A stretch of 48,537 nucleotides of DNA, taken from NCBI RefSeq assembly GCF_000525915.1, contig NZ_AODH01000030.1, forward strand, positions 1-48,537, in the 5' to 3' direction. Position numbers and translations under genes: made by a program. The stretch's first letter is position 1, and each line of letters opens with the position of its first letter. Shown piece after piece: positions 27,044-36,520 of the stretch. Source of the DNA: Brochothrix campestris FSL F6-1037 (GTDB taxonomy: Bacteria > Bacillota > Bacilli > Lactobacillales > Listeriaceae). The notes beneath the pieces are model-generated. The model made no database searches, had not been told where the DNA came from, and saw only the letters and a list, made by a program, of their open reading frames with translations.

Positions 27044-28108
27044 ATGAAAAAACGCTCGTTAGCAGTTGTATTAATTATGGTTGTCGTTTTATCTTCATTT
27101 TTAGCAGCATGTGGTAATAAAGAAACGAAAAAAGCTGAGGACAAAAAAGATGACAAATTTACAGTTGCAATGGTAACTGACCAAGGTGGGGTAGATGATC
27201 GTTCATTTAACCAATCAGCTTGGGAAGGTATGAAACAGTTTGGGAAAGATAATGGCTTAGAAAAAGGTAAGTCAGGCTATGACTACTTCCAATCTGCCAA
27301 TGAAGCAGATTACAAAACAAACTTAAACAGCGCTGTTCGTAGTAATTTCGACCTTGTTTTCGGTGTTGGTTTCCAATTAACAAAAGCCGTAACTGAAACA
27401 GCTAAACAACAAAAAGAGGCACATTTCGCATTGATTGATGACGTGGTAGAAGGCGTTGATAACATTGCAAGTATTCGTTTTGCGGATAACGAAGGTGCAT
27501 ACTTAATGGGCGTAATTGCCGGATTAACAACTAAAACAAACCATGTTGGCTTTATCGGCGGTATGGAAGGTGAAGTTGTCGGTCGTTTCGAAGCTGGTTT
27601 CACTGCTGGTGTTAAGGAATCAAACCCTAAAGCTAAAGTTGATGTGAAATATGTTGGTTCATTTGTCGCAGCTGATAAAGGACAACAAATTGCAGCAACA
27701 ATGTACAATGACGATGCAGATATTATTCTTTCTGCAGCTGGTGCATCAGGTAACGGTGCTTTCACTGAAGCGCGTAACTTGAAAAAAGAAGATCCATCAC
27801 GTGAAATTTGGTTCATGGGTGTTGACCGTGACCAAGCCGATCAAGGTGAAGTTAAAACAGGTGACAAAACATACAATGTTGCTTTAGCGTCACAAATCAA
27901 ACGTGTGGATATCGCAGTCCAAGAAACATCTAAATTAGCTAAAGATGGTAAATTCCCTGGTGGAAAAACAACTGTTTACGGCTTAGAAGATGATGCTGTT
28001 GGGATTGCAGATTCAACAGATAACATTGACGCAAAAGTGTTAGACAAAGTAAAAGAATACAAAGAAAAAATTACAGCTGGCGATATTAAAGTGCCAGAAA
28101 AACCATAG
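27044..28108 (+). CDS. nupN: Nucleoside-binding lipoprotein (BMP family, NupN/TcsA-like)
   Basis: 354 residues. Signal peptide with lipobox LAAC (Cys 23), a charged linker (GNKETKKAEDKKDD), then the BMP periplasmic-binding fold: VAMVTDQGGVDDRSFNQSAWEGM, DLVFGVGFQLTKAV, IRFADNEGAYLMGVIAG, HVGFIGGMEGEVVGRFEAGF, WFMGVDRDQADQG. Substrate-binding subunit of the ABC importer that follows; guanosine-type nucleosides are likely by analogy with NupN. Strong GGGGAGG ribosome binding site. Confidence 0.93.
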   Translation: MKKRSLAVVLIMVVVLSSFLAACGNKETKKAEDKKDDKFTVAMVTDQGGVDDRSFNQSAWEGMKQFGKDNGLEKGKSGYDYFQSANEADYKTNLNSAVRSNFDLVFGVGFQLTKAVTETAKQQKEAHFALIDDVVEGVDNIASIRFADNEGAYLMGVIAGLTTKTNHVGFIGGMEGEVVGRFEAGFTAGVKESNPKAKVDVKYVGSFVAADKGQQIAATMYNDDADIILSAAGASGNGAFTEARNLKKEDPSREIWFMGVDRDQADQGEVKTGDKTYNVALASQIKRVDIAVQETSKLAKDGKFPGGKTTVYGLEDDAVGIADSTDNIDAKVLDKVKEYKEKITAGDIKVPEKP

Positions 28109-28138
28109 GTAAACAAAACAAGTAATGATATGAGTAAT

Positions 28139-28167
28139 GGCTGGTCATTTCGATGTCCAGCTTTTTT
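28139..28167 (+). terminator. attenuating terminator between nupN and nupO
   Basis: GCTGGTCAT, loop TTCG, ATGTCCAGC with one mismatch, then six T. Read-through would give less ATPase and permease than binding protein. Confidence 0.8.
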
Positions 28168-28199
28168 AATTAAAAAATTGAATGTAGGAGGACGCCTTT

Positions 28200-29735
28200 T
28201 TGGAATATGTGGTTGAGATGTTAAATATTCGCAAACAGTTTGGCGACTTTGTAGCAAATAACAACATAAATTTACAGGTTAAACCTGGTGAAATTCATGC
28301 GTTATTAGGCGAAAATGGCGCAGGTAAATCGACGTTAATGAACGTCTTATTTGGTTTGTATGAACTCGATGGCGGTGAAATTAAAGTCAAAGGTAAAACA
28401 GAACGGATCTCAAGTCCGAATAAAGCAAATGATCTTGGTATCGGAATGGTGCATCAACATTTTATGCTCATTGATAAATTTACTGTGGCCGAAAATATCA
28501 TTTTAGGACATGAACCGTCACGTTTAGGTTTAATTAAGAAAAAAGAAGCAATTGCTGAAATTGTTGCTTTATCAGATAAATATGGCTTGCAAATTGATCC
28601 GTATAAGCGCATCGATCAAATTGGTGTTGGAATGCAACAACGGGTTGAAATTTTAAAAACGTTATACCGTGGCGCCGATATTTTGATTTTTGATGAACCG
28701 ACCGCCGTCTTAACACCGCAAGAAATCATTGATTTAATGGCGATTATGAAGCGTCTTGTTAAAGAAGGTAAGTCAATTATTTTAATTACACATAAATTAA
28801 AAGAAATTATGACCGTTTGTGATCGCGTGACAGTTATTCGTAAAGGTGAAGGGATTGGTACCGTTAACGTCTCAGATACGTCACCTCAGAACTTAGCAAA
28901 TATGATGGTCGGTCGTACGGTGTTGTTCTCAACCGCAAAAAAAGCAGCAAATCCGCAGGAAGTCGTATTAGCAATTAATGATTTGGTTGTTACCGAGGAA
29001 AAACATAAGATTGAGAAAGTATCACATTTAAGTCTCGAAGTGAAGGCCGGCGAAGTTTTAGGCATCGCAGGCATCGATGGCAATGGACAAACTGAATTGA
29101 TTGAAGCGATTACTGGCTTGCGCAAGGTGAAAAAGGGCAGTATTCAATTATCGGGGGAAAAGATACACAATTTAAAACCTCGTCAAATTACGGAAAAAGG
29201 TCTAGGTCATATTCCAGAAGACCGTCATAAACACGGACTTGTGTTGGAAATGTCTCTAGCTAACAATATAGCACTCCAAACGTATTACAAAACACCATTA
29301 AGCAAGCATGGATTTCTTAATCAAAAAGAAATTGATCAGTTTGCAAATCGTCTAATTGCAGAATATGACGTGCGTACAAGCAGTGAACATGTACCAGCTG
29401 GTAAATTATCGGGTGGTAATCAACAGAAGGCTATCATTGCCCGTGAAATTACACGATCGCCTAAGTTGTTAATTGCAGCGCAACCAACGCGTGGACTCGA
29501 TGTCGGTGCGATTGAATTTATTCATAAGCGCCTCATTGAGCAACGAGATTTAGGACGGGCAGTTATGCTAATGTCTTATGAACTCGAAGAAATTTTAAAT
29601 GTGAGTGACCGAATTGCGGTTATTTATGAAGGAGAAATCGTCGCGGTGCTGAATGCAAACGAAACGAACGAACAAGAACTCGGCTTATATATGGCGGGAC
29701 ATAAAAAGATGAGCGAGGTGGGAATGCATGACTAA
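28200..29735 (+). CDS. nupO: Nucleoside ABC transporter ATP-binding protein
   Basis: 511 residues with tandem ATPase domains of the sugar/nucleoside type. Domain 1: Walker A GENGAGKST, IGVGMQQRVEIL, LIFDEPTAVLTPQE. Domain 2: degenerate Walker A GIDGNGQTE, GHIPEDRHKHGLV, signature LSGGNQQKAIIAR, then AAQPTRGLDVGA. TTG start with AGGAGG about 10 bases upstream. Overlaps nupP by 8 bases. Confidence 0.92.
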   Translation: MEYVVEMLNIRKQFGDFVANNNINLQVKPGEIHALLGENGAGKSTLMNVLFGLYELDGGEIKVKGKTERISSPNKANDLGIGMVHQHFMLIDKFTVAENIILGHEPSRLGLIKKKEAIAEIVALSDKYGLQIDPYKRIDQIGVGMQQRVEILKTLYRGADILIFDEPTAVLTPQEIIDLMAIMKRLVKEGKSIILITHKLKEIMTVCDRVTVIRKGEGIGTVNVSDTSPQNLANMMVGRTVLFSTAKKAANPQEVVLAINDLVVTEEKHKIEKVSHLSLEVKAGEVLGIAGIDGNGQTELIEAITGLRKVKKGSIQLSGEKIHNLKPRQITEKGLGHIPEDRHKHGLVLEMSLANNIALQTYYKTPLSKHGFLNQKEIDQFANRLIAEYDVRTSSEHVPAGKLSGGNQQKAIIAREITRSPKLLIAAQPTRGLDVGAIEFIHKRLIEQRDLGRAVMLMSYELEEILNVSDRIAVIYEGEIVAVLNANETNEQELGLYMAGHKKMSEVGMHD

Positions 29736-30774
29736 TCGGTGGCAAGGCTTAATTATTTCAGTCTCTTCGATTGTACTTGGCTTACTCATTGGCGCAATCA
29801 TCATGCTAGCATTTGGCTATGATCCAATTGCGGGGTACAGTGCGTTAGCGTACGGCGCCTTTGGTAATAGTTATTACTTAGGCGAAACCCTGCGTTTAAC
29901 GACACCCTATATTTTAGTTGGTCTAGCGATTGCCGTTGCCTACAAAATGAACATGTTCAATATTGGGGCACAAGGTCAACTGTTAATGGGTTGGATTGGT
30001 GCTGTTTGGGCAGGTACGTTGTTTGATTTACCTAAGTTCATCCACTTGCCACTTGCTATTTTAATTGGTGGTCTGTGTGGTGCCTTATGGGCGTTTGTAC
30101 CCGGTTTACTAAAAGCTTATCTAAAAGTTAATGAAGTTATCATCACGATTATGATGAACTACATCGCGCTTTATGTGTTTAACTGGCTGATTCATGGTGT
30201 TTTCTCAGATGGTAAAGATCAAACTGACGTGATTAAAGAGACGGCATCATTAAAATCGCCGTTTTTAGAAGATATTACCCAGTTTTCAACCTTGCATTGG
30301 GGCTTAATTATCTCGCTTGTCTTCGTTGTTATTATCTGGATCTTTATGAAGAAAACGACAACCGGTTATGAATTTGAAGCGATTGGTTACAACGAAAATG
30401 CGGCGCATTACGCTGGTATGAATGTGCGTCGTAATATTATATTAGCAATGCTTATTTCTGGCTTTTTGGCAGGGATGGCAGGCGCGATGGAAGGTCTCGG
30501 TACCTTTGGTTTTGCCTTCACGCAAGGATCAGTATCCGGCATTGGGTTTGATGGGATTGCGGTTGCCTTACTAGGAGCATTATCTCCAATTGGGATTCTC
30601 TTTTCTTCATTCCTATTTGCGGCCTTAAACATCGGTAAAACAACGATTTCAGTTGAGGCCGGTATTCCGAATGAATTGGTTAATATTGTGATTGCGCTCA
30701 TTATTTTCTTTGTAGCTGCAAGCTATATCATCCAATGGGCAATGGAAAAACTGTCTAAGAAAGGAGGGCGCTAA
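29728..30774 (+). CDS. nupP: Nucleoside ABC transporter permease (NupP-like)
   Basis: 348 residues, about nine hydrophobic segments. MNMFNIGAQGQLLMGWIGA, VNEVIITIMMNYIALY and the coupling region YAGMNVRRNIILAMLISGFLAGMAGA are typical BPD_transp_2 permease motifs. Overlaps nupO; followed by nupQ after three bases. Confidence 0.92.
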   Translation: MTNRWQGLIISVSSIVLGLLIGAIIMLAFGYDPIAGYSALAYGAFGNSYYLGETLRLTTPYILVGLAIAVAYKMNMFNIGAQGQLLMGWIGAVWAGTLFDLPKFIHLPLAILIGGLCGALWAFVPGLLKAYLKVNEVIITIMMNYIALYVFNWLIHGVFSDGKDQTDVIKETASLKSPFLEDITQFSTLHWGLIISLVFVVIIWIFMKKTTTGYEFEAIGYNENAAHYAGMNVRRNIILAMLISGFLAGMAGAMEGLGTFGFAFTQGSVSGIGFDGIAVALLGALSPIGILFSSFLFAALNIGKTTISVEAGIPNELVNIVIALIIFFVAASYIIQWAMEKLSKKGGR

Positions 30775-30777
30775 ACG

Positions 30778-31725
30778 ATGGATACATTATCATTAATTGT
30801 TTCGTCAACTTTATTAATGGCAGCGCCGCTTATTTTTACATCGTTAGGTGGTTTGTTGTCAGAACGTGCTGGTGTCGTCAACATCGGGCTAGAAGGCTTA
30901 ATGATTATGGGTGCCTTTTCAGGGATTGTTTTTAACTTAACGTTTGCTGATACATTTGGTGTATGGACAACGTTAATTGCGACTTTATTTGCGATGGTTT
31001 GTAGTGGTGTATTTGCCCTCTTTCATGCGGTTGCAACGATTACGTTTAGAGCGGACCATATTATCAGCGGTACGGCGTTGAACTTCTTGGCCCTCGGTTT
31101 AACTGTCTTTTTAACTAAAATTATTTATGGCAAAGGCCAAACAGAAACGATTTCTCAAAATGTCGATTATAGTAATATCCCATTATTAAAAGATATTCCA
31201 ATTATCGGTGAAATCTTCTTTCAACGTATCTCATACTATTCATACATCGCGATTATTGTTGCGATTGTAATCTGGTTTGTTTTGAACAAAACTGTTTTTG
31301 GTCTCCGTTTACGCTCAGTTGGTGAAAACCCATTAGCGGCGGATACAATGGGGATTAAAGTCAATCGTATGCGTTATATGGCAGTCATTATGTCAGGAAT
31401 GTTAGGTGGGATTGGTGGTGCAATATACGCACAGTCATTTACTAATAACTTCAATGCGACAACGATTGCTGGTCAAGGTTTTATGGCGTTAGCTGCGTTA
31501 ATCTTCGGGAAGTGGAACCCACTCGGCGCCTTAGGTGCTGGTTTATTCTTTGGTTTCGCTCAGTCGCTCGCTGTTATTGGTGGTTCATTGCCATTCTTCA
31601 GCCATTGGCCAACGATTATTATGCAAATTTTACCGTATGTCCTAACGATTTTTGCGCTTGCTGGTTTAATCGGTAAGGCTGAAGGACCGAAGGCAAACGG
31701 GGTTAATTACGTCAAGCCGAAGTAA
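30778..31725 (+). CDS. nupQ: Nucleoside ABC transporter permease (NupQ-like)
   Basis: 315 residues, about eight or nine hydrophobic segments. LGGLLSERAGVVNIGLEGLMIMGAF, ADHIISGTALNFLALG and RSVGENPLAADTMGIKVNRMRYMAVIMSG match the second permease of this importer type. AAAGGAGGGCG upstream lies in the nupP end. Last gene of the operon. Confidence 0.93.
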   Translation: MDTLSLIVSSTLLMAAPLIFTSLGGLLSERAGVVNIGLEGLMIMGAFSGIVFNLTFADTFGVWTTLIATLFAMVCSGVFALFHAVATITFRADHIISGTALNFLALGLTVFLTKIIYGKGQTETISQNVDYSNIPLLKDIPIIGEIFFQRISYYSYIAIIVAIVIWFVLNKTVFGLRLRSVGENPLAADTMGIKVNRMRYMAVIMSGMLGGIGGAIYAQSFTNNFNATTIAGQGFMALAALIFGKWNPLGALGAGLFFGFAQSLAVIGGSLPFFSHWPTIIMQILPYVLTIFALAGLIGKAEGPKANGVNYVKPK

Positions 31726-31743
31726 TTAATGGGGTTTAACAAG

Positions 31744-31772
31744 CAGGATGGCAATTAGCCATCCTGTTTTTT
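31744..31772 (+). terminator. terminator after nupQ
   Basis: CAGGATGGC, loop AATTA, GCCATCCTG and six T: a perfect nine-base stem. Confidence 0.92.
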
Positions 31773-31924
31773 GTCTTAAACGTTTCTGAGGTGAATTATG
31801 TTAAAAAAGGTCTTTTTTTTAGATAATTAATGGAAAAAAAGGGTGAAAGTGTTTAAAATAGATAAAGTACAACTGTACGAAATGAAAAGTAACGATTGTT
31901 GCTATTTCAAGGAGGATTTTTACG

Positions 31925-32723
31925 TTGAAAACAGAAAAACGTATCATTGTAGGAACAACACTGCTTTTATTAGCGTTGGGCGGTTGTTCAGCAGCTAAGA
32001 CAGAGACCGCCAAACCAACAACAAATAATGTCGCAGTATCTGAGGAGAAAAGCACAACCGATTCAACCGAAAAAAAAGAAGGTCGAAGCGACAGTTGTCC
32101 TTAATACAGAAGGTGTAGTGACGATAAAAGAGCCAGAGCGTATTAATGCACTCGTGAATAAGCATAATAAGTTTCCTGATGGTTATACGCCGACCGATTT
32201 GGTCCATCCTGATGTACCGTTTGTGTTTGGTGAGCAAGTGGTTGAGCGTAGTATGTTACGGCAAGAAGCGGCAACTCATCTAGAAACGATGTTTGCTGCA
32301 GCGAAGAAACAAGCTATCCATTTATCAGGCGTTTCAGCCTTCCGTTCGTATGATACTCAGGTTAGTATATTTGATGGTTACGTGCAACAAGATGGTAAAG
32401 AAAAGGCCTTAACATATAGTGCGTTGCCAGGCACCAGTGAACATCAAAGCGGCTTGGCGATCGATATTAGCAATGCGGCGGGAGAATTTGCAGCCGAACA
32501 AGGGTTTGAAACAACGGCCGAAGGCAAGTGGCTCGCAAAAGAGTCTTATAAATATGGCTATATTTTACGTTTTCCCGAAGGCAAAGACGCGATTACCGGT
32601 TACGAATATGAATCATGGCATTTTCGCTACATCGGCCAATCGTTGGCCAAAAAAGTATTTGACAGCGGCTTAACATATGAAGAATACGCGATGAAATACC
32701 CAGATGGAATTGTTAAATATTAA
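31925..32723 (+). CDS. VanY-type D-alanyl-D-alanine carboxypeptidase lipoprotein (frameshifted in linker)
   Basis: Trims the terminal D-Ala from wall peptides outside the membrane. The TTG start follows AAGGAGG. The signal peptide ends in lipobox LGGC near residue 21. A low-complexity linker then contains eight A (32070-32077), which breaks the frame; seven A restores ...TEKKKVEATVVLN and the M15B domain with SAFRSYDTQVSIFDGYV, PGTSEHQSGLAIDI (zinc His/Asp) and YESWHFRYIG (zinc His). Corrected length about 265 residues. As given, the lipoprotein anchor and the enzyme are in different frames. Confidence 0.85.
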
Positions 32724-32751
32724 GTACCACTTTGCAAGCGATTAGCGCCGC

Positions 32752-32780
32752 TTTATTGTATACTAGTAGTAGATTATAAT
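32752..32780 (+). promoter_or_regulatory. malR promoter
   Basis: TTTATT (32752-32757), 17-base spacer, TATAAT (32775-32780), 16 bases before the start codon, so a very short leader. A degenerate operator or cre-like element, TGCAAGCGATTAGC, lies just upstream near 32733. Confidence 0.5.
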
Positions 32781-32796
32781 GAATGGGGCTAAGACG

Positions 32797-33783
32797 ATGG
32801 TAACAATTAAAGACGTTGCAGCGTTAGCAGGTGTTTCAACATCAACTGCTTCGCGAGCGATGCATCATAACAAAGTCATTAGTGATGAAACAAAACAGCT
32901 CGTTTTTAACGCAATGAAAGAACTCGGTTATGAACCCAACTATGCGGCCCGCAATTTAGCGAACAAAACGAGTAATACAATTGGCGTGATTTTACCGGTG
33001 GCCGGGCCGGCAATTTTTCAAAATCCTTTTTTTATGGAAATCTTACGTGGTATTAATCAAGAATGCAATGAACGCCAGTATATGGTGACGATTGCGACTG
33101 GTGATACAAATGAGGAATTGGTTGAAAATGTCGCGACGATGGTCAAACGCGGTCGGATTCAAAATTTCATCTTGCTTTATTCAAAGATGAATGATCCTGT
33201 CGTTGATTATTTACATGAGCAAAAAATCGGCTATACCGTAGTCGGGAAACCAGTTGTGTATGAAAATGAAACGCCTTATGTTGATAATGATAATATTTTA
33301 GCAGCGAAAGATGCGACGGAACATTTAATTGCGGCTGGACATGACCAAATCGCCTTTGTGTATAACAATGAAGAACAGTTATTCAATCTCGATCGTTTTA
33401 CAGGCTTTCGCCGAGCATTGCGTCTGGCTGGACTTACAAATGAATATACGTTTAACGTCGCTGAGGGCTTGTTAGCCGATGGGCGAGCAAGTTTTGATGC
33501 CTGGCTAAAAGAACATCCGCAAGTGAGCGCCTTCGTCACCTCAGATGACATCATTGGTTTGATGGTTCAACAAGCGATTAACGGCAGTACGCACACGACA
33601 CGACAAATCGTCAGCTTTAATAACTCGCTCTTTTCACAGATGAGTAGCCCGGCCTTTAGTTCGATTGATATTCATGCGAAACAACTGGGGATTGAGGCCG
33701 TTGTGTTAATGATGAAATACATTGAGTCAAAGGATGCGCTCGTATCGAAAATCATTGTGCCACATAAGTTAGTTGTGCGCTGA
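32797..33783 (+). CDS. malR: LacI family regulator of the maltose locus, MalR-like
   Basis: 328 residues. N-terminal helix-turn-helix and hinge (TIKDVAALAGVSTSTASRAM, then GYEPNYAARNLAN) and a periplasmic-binding-like sensor domain. NNSLFSQMSSPAFSSIDIHAKQLG is the usual C-terminal block of MalR-type regulators. ATG 32797 is used, as the in-frame ATG at 32779 lies inside the -10 box. Likely binds the GCAAACGTTTGC palindromes between malT and malP. Confidence 0.85.
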   Translation: MVTIKDVAALAGVSTSTASRAMHHNKVISDETKQLVFNAMKELGYEPNYAARNLANKTSNTIGVILPVAGPAIFQNPFFMEILRGINQECNERQYMVTIATGDTNEELVENVATMVKRGRIQNFILLYSKMNDPVVDYLHEQKIGYTVVGKPVVYENETPYVDNDNILAAKDATEHLIAAGHDQIAFVYNNEEQLFNLDRFTGFRRALRLAGLTNEYTFNVAEGLLADGRASFDAWLKEHPQVSAFVTSDDIIGLMVQQAINGSTHTTRQIVSFNNSLFSQMSSPAFSSIDIHAKQLGIEAVVLMMKYIESKDALVSKIIVPHKLVVR

Positions 33784-33803
33784 ATATGCGATTTGCAAGC
33801 AAT

Positions 33804-33852
33804 AAAAAAACCAGTTACAGCGATTGTGTTAATCGTTGTAACTGGTTTTTTA
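33804..33852 (+). terminator. bidirectional terminator between malR and mapP
   Basis: AAAAAACCAGTTACA and TGTAACTGGTTTTTT pair, with an inner CGATT/AATCG stem. Serves the converging genes on both strands. Confidence 0.9.
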
Positions 33853-34667
33853 TTAGTTTTTTATGCGAACATAGACCCCATAATGATCAGAGATAACAGG
33901 TTCGTTGCGTCCGTTAAAGACGCTACGCGCTTCGTAGACGTCAACTTTTTGATTGCAAAAGATAAAGTCAATCCGCTTGTCGTTAGCCTGGTTCTCACGC
34001 CAACCATCAATTGCGCCACTAACTGTCACACCGTCATCTTTATGAGTCGCGAGGTTGTACGTATCATACCAGCCGTCAGCTAAAATACGCGCATAGCCTT
34101 GCTTTGGAAGGTGGGCTGGATTATTAAAGTCGCCGAGTAAAAACTGCCGACCAGCCAGCGTAGCCAATGCGGATGTCAGTTTCTGCCATTGATAGCTGAA
34201 TTCGGAACCGTCACTTTGCCACCAACCACTATGAATGCTGAAGAACCAATCGTTGTTGGCAAGCTGGACACCAACCGCCTGGCGTGTATGGTAATCATCA
34301 TAAGCGCTCGTTTCTGAGAAGTGTATCGTTTTGGTAGCAATCGGTGCTGTTTTGGTTAGCATTGCAACACCTTCGTCGTAACGATCGTAACCGATATGGC
34401 AAGGGAGCCAGCTGAAATAATAATTGAGTTCGCGTTCTGCCAAGGCAGCAATAAGCTCGACCGCGAAGTTATCAGCCCGTAGTTGCGTTCTTGTCACAGC
34501 TAGGTAACGGTCGTTAGATTTTAATGGTGCGGCGGTCATCGTTTGGTTAACCTCTTGTAAGGCAATCACATCAATTGCTTCGGCTGCAATGAAGTCTGCT
34601 AAGGTAGCAACTTGAATCGAGCGTACTCGCCCATTAAACTATGACTATTTAAGGTTAAACAGTTCAT
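33853..34667 (-). CDS. mapP: Maltose 6'-phosphate phosphatase MapP (EEP family, frameshifted near start)
   Basis: Endonuclease/exonuclease/phosphatase fold: IALQEVNQT, LLGDFNNPAH, RIDFIFCNQKVDV and the final SDHYGVYVRI carry the metal-binding and catalytic residues. In Enterococcus faecalis MapP removes the phosphate from maltose 6'-phosphate made by MalT; here the gene follows malT by one base on the same strand. The ATG at 34667 starts MNCLTLNSHS, typical of the family, but one base is missing near 34629-34636: the core resumes as VRSIQVATLADFIAAEAIDV in another frame. Corrected length about 271 residues. Confidence 0.83.
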
Positions 34668-34668
34668 C

Positions 34669-36315
34669 TTATAAACCTAACGTATCGTTAATATCGGATT
34701 TTAAAACATCTGCTTTTGGTCCGTATATCGCTTGGATACCAGTGTCTTTTTTCACTAAACCTAAGGCGCCAAGCATTTTCCATTCAGCTTCATCACCGAC
34801 AATGTTGGCGTCTTTTACACTGACGCGCAGACGAGTCATACAGGCATCGACGTCAATAATGTTATCGGCGCCACCGAGACAAGCGATGATGCCTTGCACT
34901 TGCTTATCAGCTGTTGCAATTTTACTAGCTGATGTCTCAGCTGAATCATCACTAGGAATATCATCGATGTAGTTGCCTAAACGACCTGGTGTCGCAAATT
35001 TAAAACGGCCGATTAAGAAGTAGGCCACGAAGTAAGCGATGGCGAAGAAGACAATACATGAGATGATGTAATTAATAATATCAAGTCCTAAGCCGGCTTT
35101 GAGTGAAAGTGGTAAACGTGTTAATAACTCAAGGTTACCAAAGGAATGTAACCGCAGTGAAATGATATCTGCTAAACCGAAGCTTAAGCCTTGGATGAAG
35201 GCATACACTACATACAGTAATGGTGCGCAGAACATGAACATAAATTCAAGTGGCTCCGTAACCCCAGTTAAAAAGACAGCAATTGCAGCAGAGAAGAACA
35301 CTGATTTGTATTTCTTGCGTTTGTCGCTATCAACACGACGATACATTGCTAATGCAATCCCCATTAATGTTCCTGTCGCACCAATCATTTGTCCGACTTT
35401 AAAACGGGCGGGAGTGATAGTATCAACTAAATTGTTATATGACGCCATATCACCAATGCTTTTGAACTGAGATAAATCACTTGCCCAAGCGAGCCATAAA
35501 GGATCTTGCCCGAATACTTGTTGCCCGGCATTGGCGCCTGACATAATGGTATAGGTACCGCCCAATGACGTGTAGTTAATCGGAATCGTTAACATGTGGT
35601 GTAAACCAAAGGGTAGCAACAGACGTTCGAGTGTTCCGTAAATAAATGGTGCGATAAAGGGTGCCGAGGCAGATGACATCGCAATCCAAATCCCAAACTT
35701 GTTAATGCCTGTTTGGATGAATGGCCAAACAATTGCCATAATTAAGGCAATAATAATTGACCAGAAGATAACCATGAACGGTACGAAGCGTTTGCCGTTG
35801 AAAAAAGCAAGGGCATCTGGCAGTTTGCGGTAGTTGTAATACTTATTGTATAAGTTACCACCGAGGAAGCCGGCAATGATACCGACGAATACACCCATGT
35901 TTAAGGCGGGTGCACCTAGAATAGAAGTAAAGTAACCGTTCACTAAAATCTTAGTGCCGAATAAGGTCGTCGTTGTTGCTCCGTCCGTTGTTAACATGTC
36001 GGAAGAAACACCGAAGATTGCGCCTGTGATCGTATTAATAAGAATAAAGGCGATTAGCGCGGCAAAGGCACCGCCGGCTTTTTCTTTGGCCCAAGAGCCA
36101 CCAATCGCAATTGCGAATAAAATGGCTAAGTTGGTAATGATGCCCCAACCGATTTGTTCGGTGACAGCGCCAACACGAGTGAAAAAGGTAATGTCGAACA
36201 TGGCGAAGATTTTACCGAGGCTGATCATTAAACCAGCTGCTGGCATAACGGCGACAACAACCAGTAAGGTTTTGCCGAACTTTTGCCAAAACTCAAAAGA
36301 TAGTAATTGTTTCAT
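34669..36315 (-). CDS. malT: Maltose PTS transporter EIICB, MalT
   Basis: 548 residues. EIIC domain to about residue 430 with FGKTLLVVVAVMPAAGLMISLG, GVFVGIIAG, PFGLHHMLTIPI and GVTEPLEFMFMF; EIIB domain at the end with the phosphocysteine in DVDACMTRLRVSV. There is no EIIA domain, so a glucose-type EIIA from elsewhere must donate phosphate. Imports maltose as maltose 6'-phosphate. Divergent from malP, with its own promoter, operator and cre site; AAGGAGG precedes the ATG. Confidence 0.9.
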   Translation of the reverse strand: MKQLLSFEFWQKFGKTLLVVVAVMPAAGLMISLGKIFAMFDITFFTRVGAVTEQIGWGIITNLAILFAIAIGGSWAKEKAGGAFAALIAFILINTITGAIFGVSSDMLTTDGATTTTLFGTKILVNGYFTSILGAPALNMGVFVGIIAGFLGGNLYNKYYNYRKLPDALAFFNGKRFVPFMVIFWSIIIALIMAIVWPFIQTGINKFGIWIAMSSASAPFIAPFIYGTLERLLLPFGLHHMLTIPINYTSLGGTYTIMSGANAGQQVFGQDPLWLAWASDLSQFKSIGDMASYNNLVDTITPARFKVGQMIGATGTLMGIALAMYRRVDSDKRKKYKSVFFSAAIAVFLTGVTEPLEFMFMFCAPLLYVVYAFIQGLSFGLADIISLRLHSFGNLELLTRLPLSLKAGLGLDIINYIISCIVFFAIAYFVAYFLIGRFKFATPGRLGNYIDDIPSDDSAETSASKIATADKQVQGIIACLGGADNIIDVDACMTRLRVSVKDANIVGDEAEWKMLGALGLVKKDTGIQAIYGPKADVLKSDINDTLGL

Positions 36316-36341
36316 TGAAATTCCTCCTTAGTAACGCTTAT

Positions 36342-36353
36342 GCAAACGTTTGC
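36342..36353. promoter_or_regulatory. MalR-type operator O1 (malT side)
   Basis: GCAAACGTTTGC, a perfect 12-base palindrome placed just downstream of the malT -10 box, where a bound LacI-type repressor would block transcription. An identical copy lies at the malP promoter. Confidence 0.8.
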
Positions 36354-36357
36354 TTAA

Positions 36358-36387
36358 AGTATAATTGTTATCGCTTACAAATGTCAA
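36358..36387 (-). promoter_or_regulatory. malT promoter with embedded cre site
   Basis: On the minus strand TTGACA (36387-36382), 18-base spacer, TATACT (36363-36358). The spacer contains TGTAAGCGATAACA (36366-36379), which fits the CcpA site consensus TGWAANCGNTNWCA at every position, so carbon catabolite repression of maltose uptake is expected. Confidence 0.85.
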
Positions 36388-36434
36388 GCGGATTTTAAAA
36401 GATGTTTTTAGATTAAAGGAGGGTAAGTAAACAA

Positions 36435-36464
36435 TTGACAGTGCAAACGTTTGCGTAGTATTAT
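36435..36464 (+). promoter_or_regulatory. malP promoter with operator O2 in the spacer
   Basis: TTGACA (36435-36440), 18-base spacer, TATTAT (36459-36464). The operator palindrome GCAAACGTTTGC (36443-36454) fills the spacer, so repressor and RNA polymerase binding would exclude each other. Confidence 0.85.
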
Positions 36465-36520
36465 GGAATCATAGAAATGAAAACGGTTTATTTCGGACCG
36501 TAACCATAGGAGGAATTAAA

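Noticed and set aside
27310-27816. 168-codon minus-strand ORF inside nupN
   Set aside because: Antisense to a highly conserved gene and low-complexity in composition; a shadow.
35099-36331. Plus-strand ORFs of 123 and 125 codons within malT
   Set aside because: Antisense shadows of a well-supported membrane transporter.
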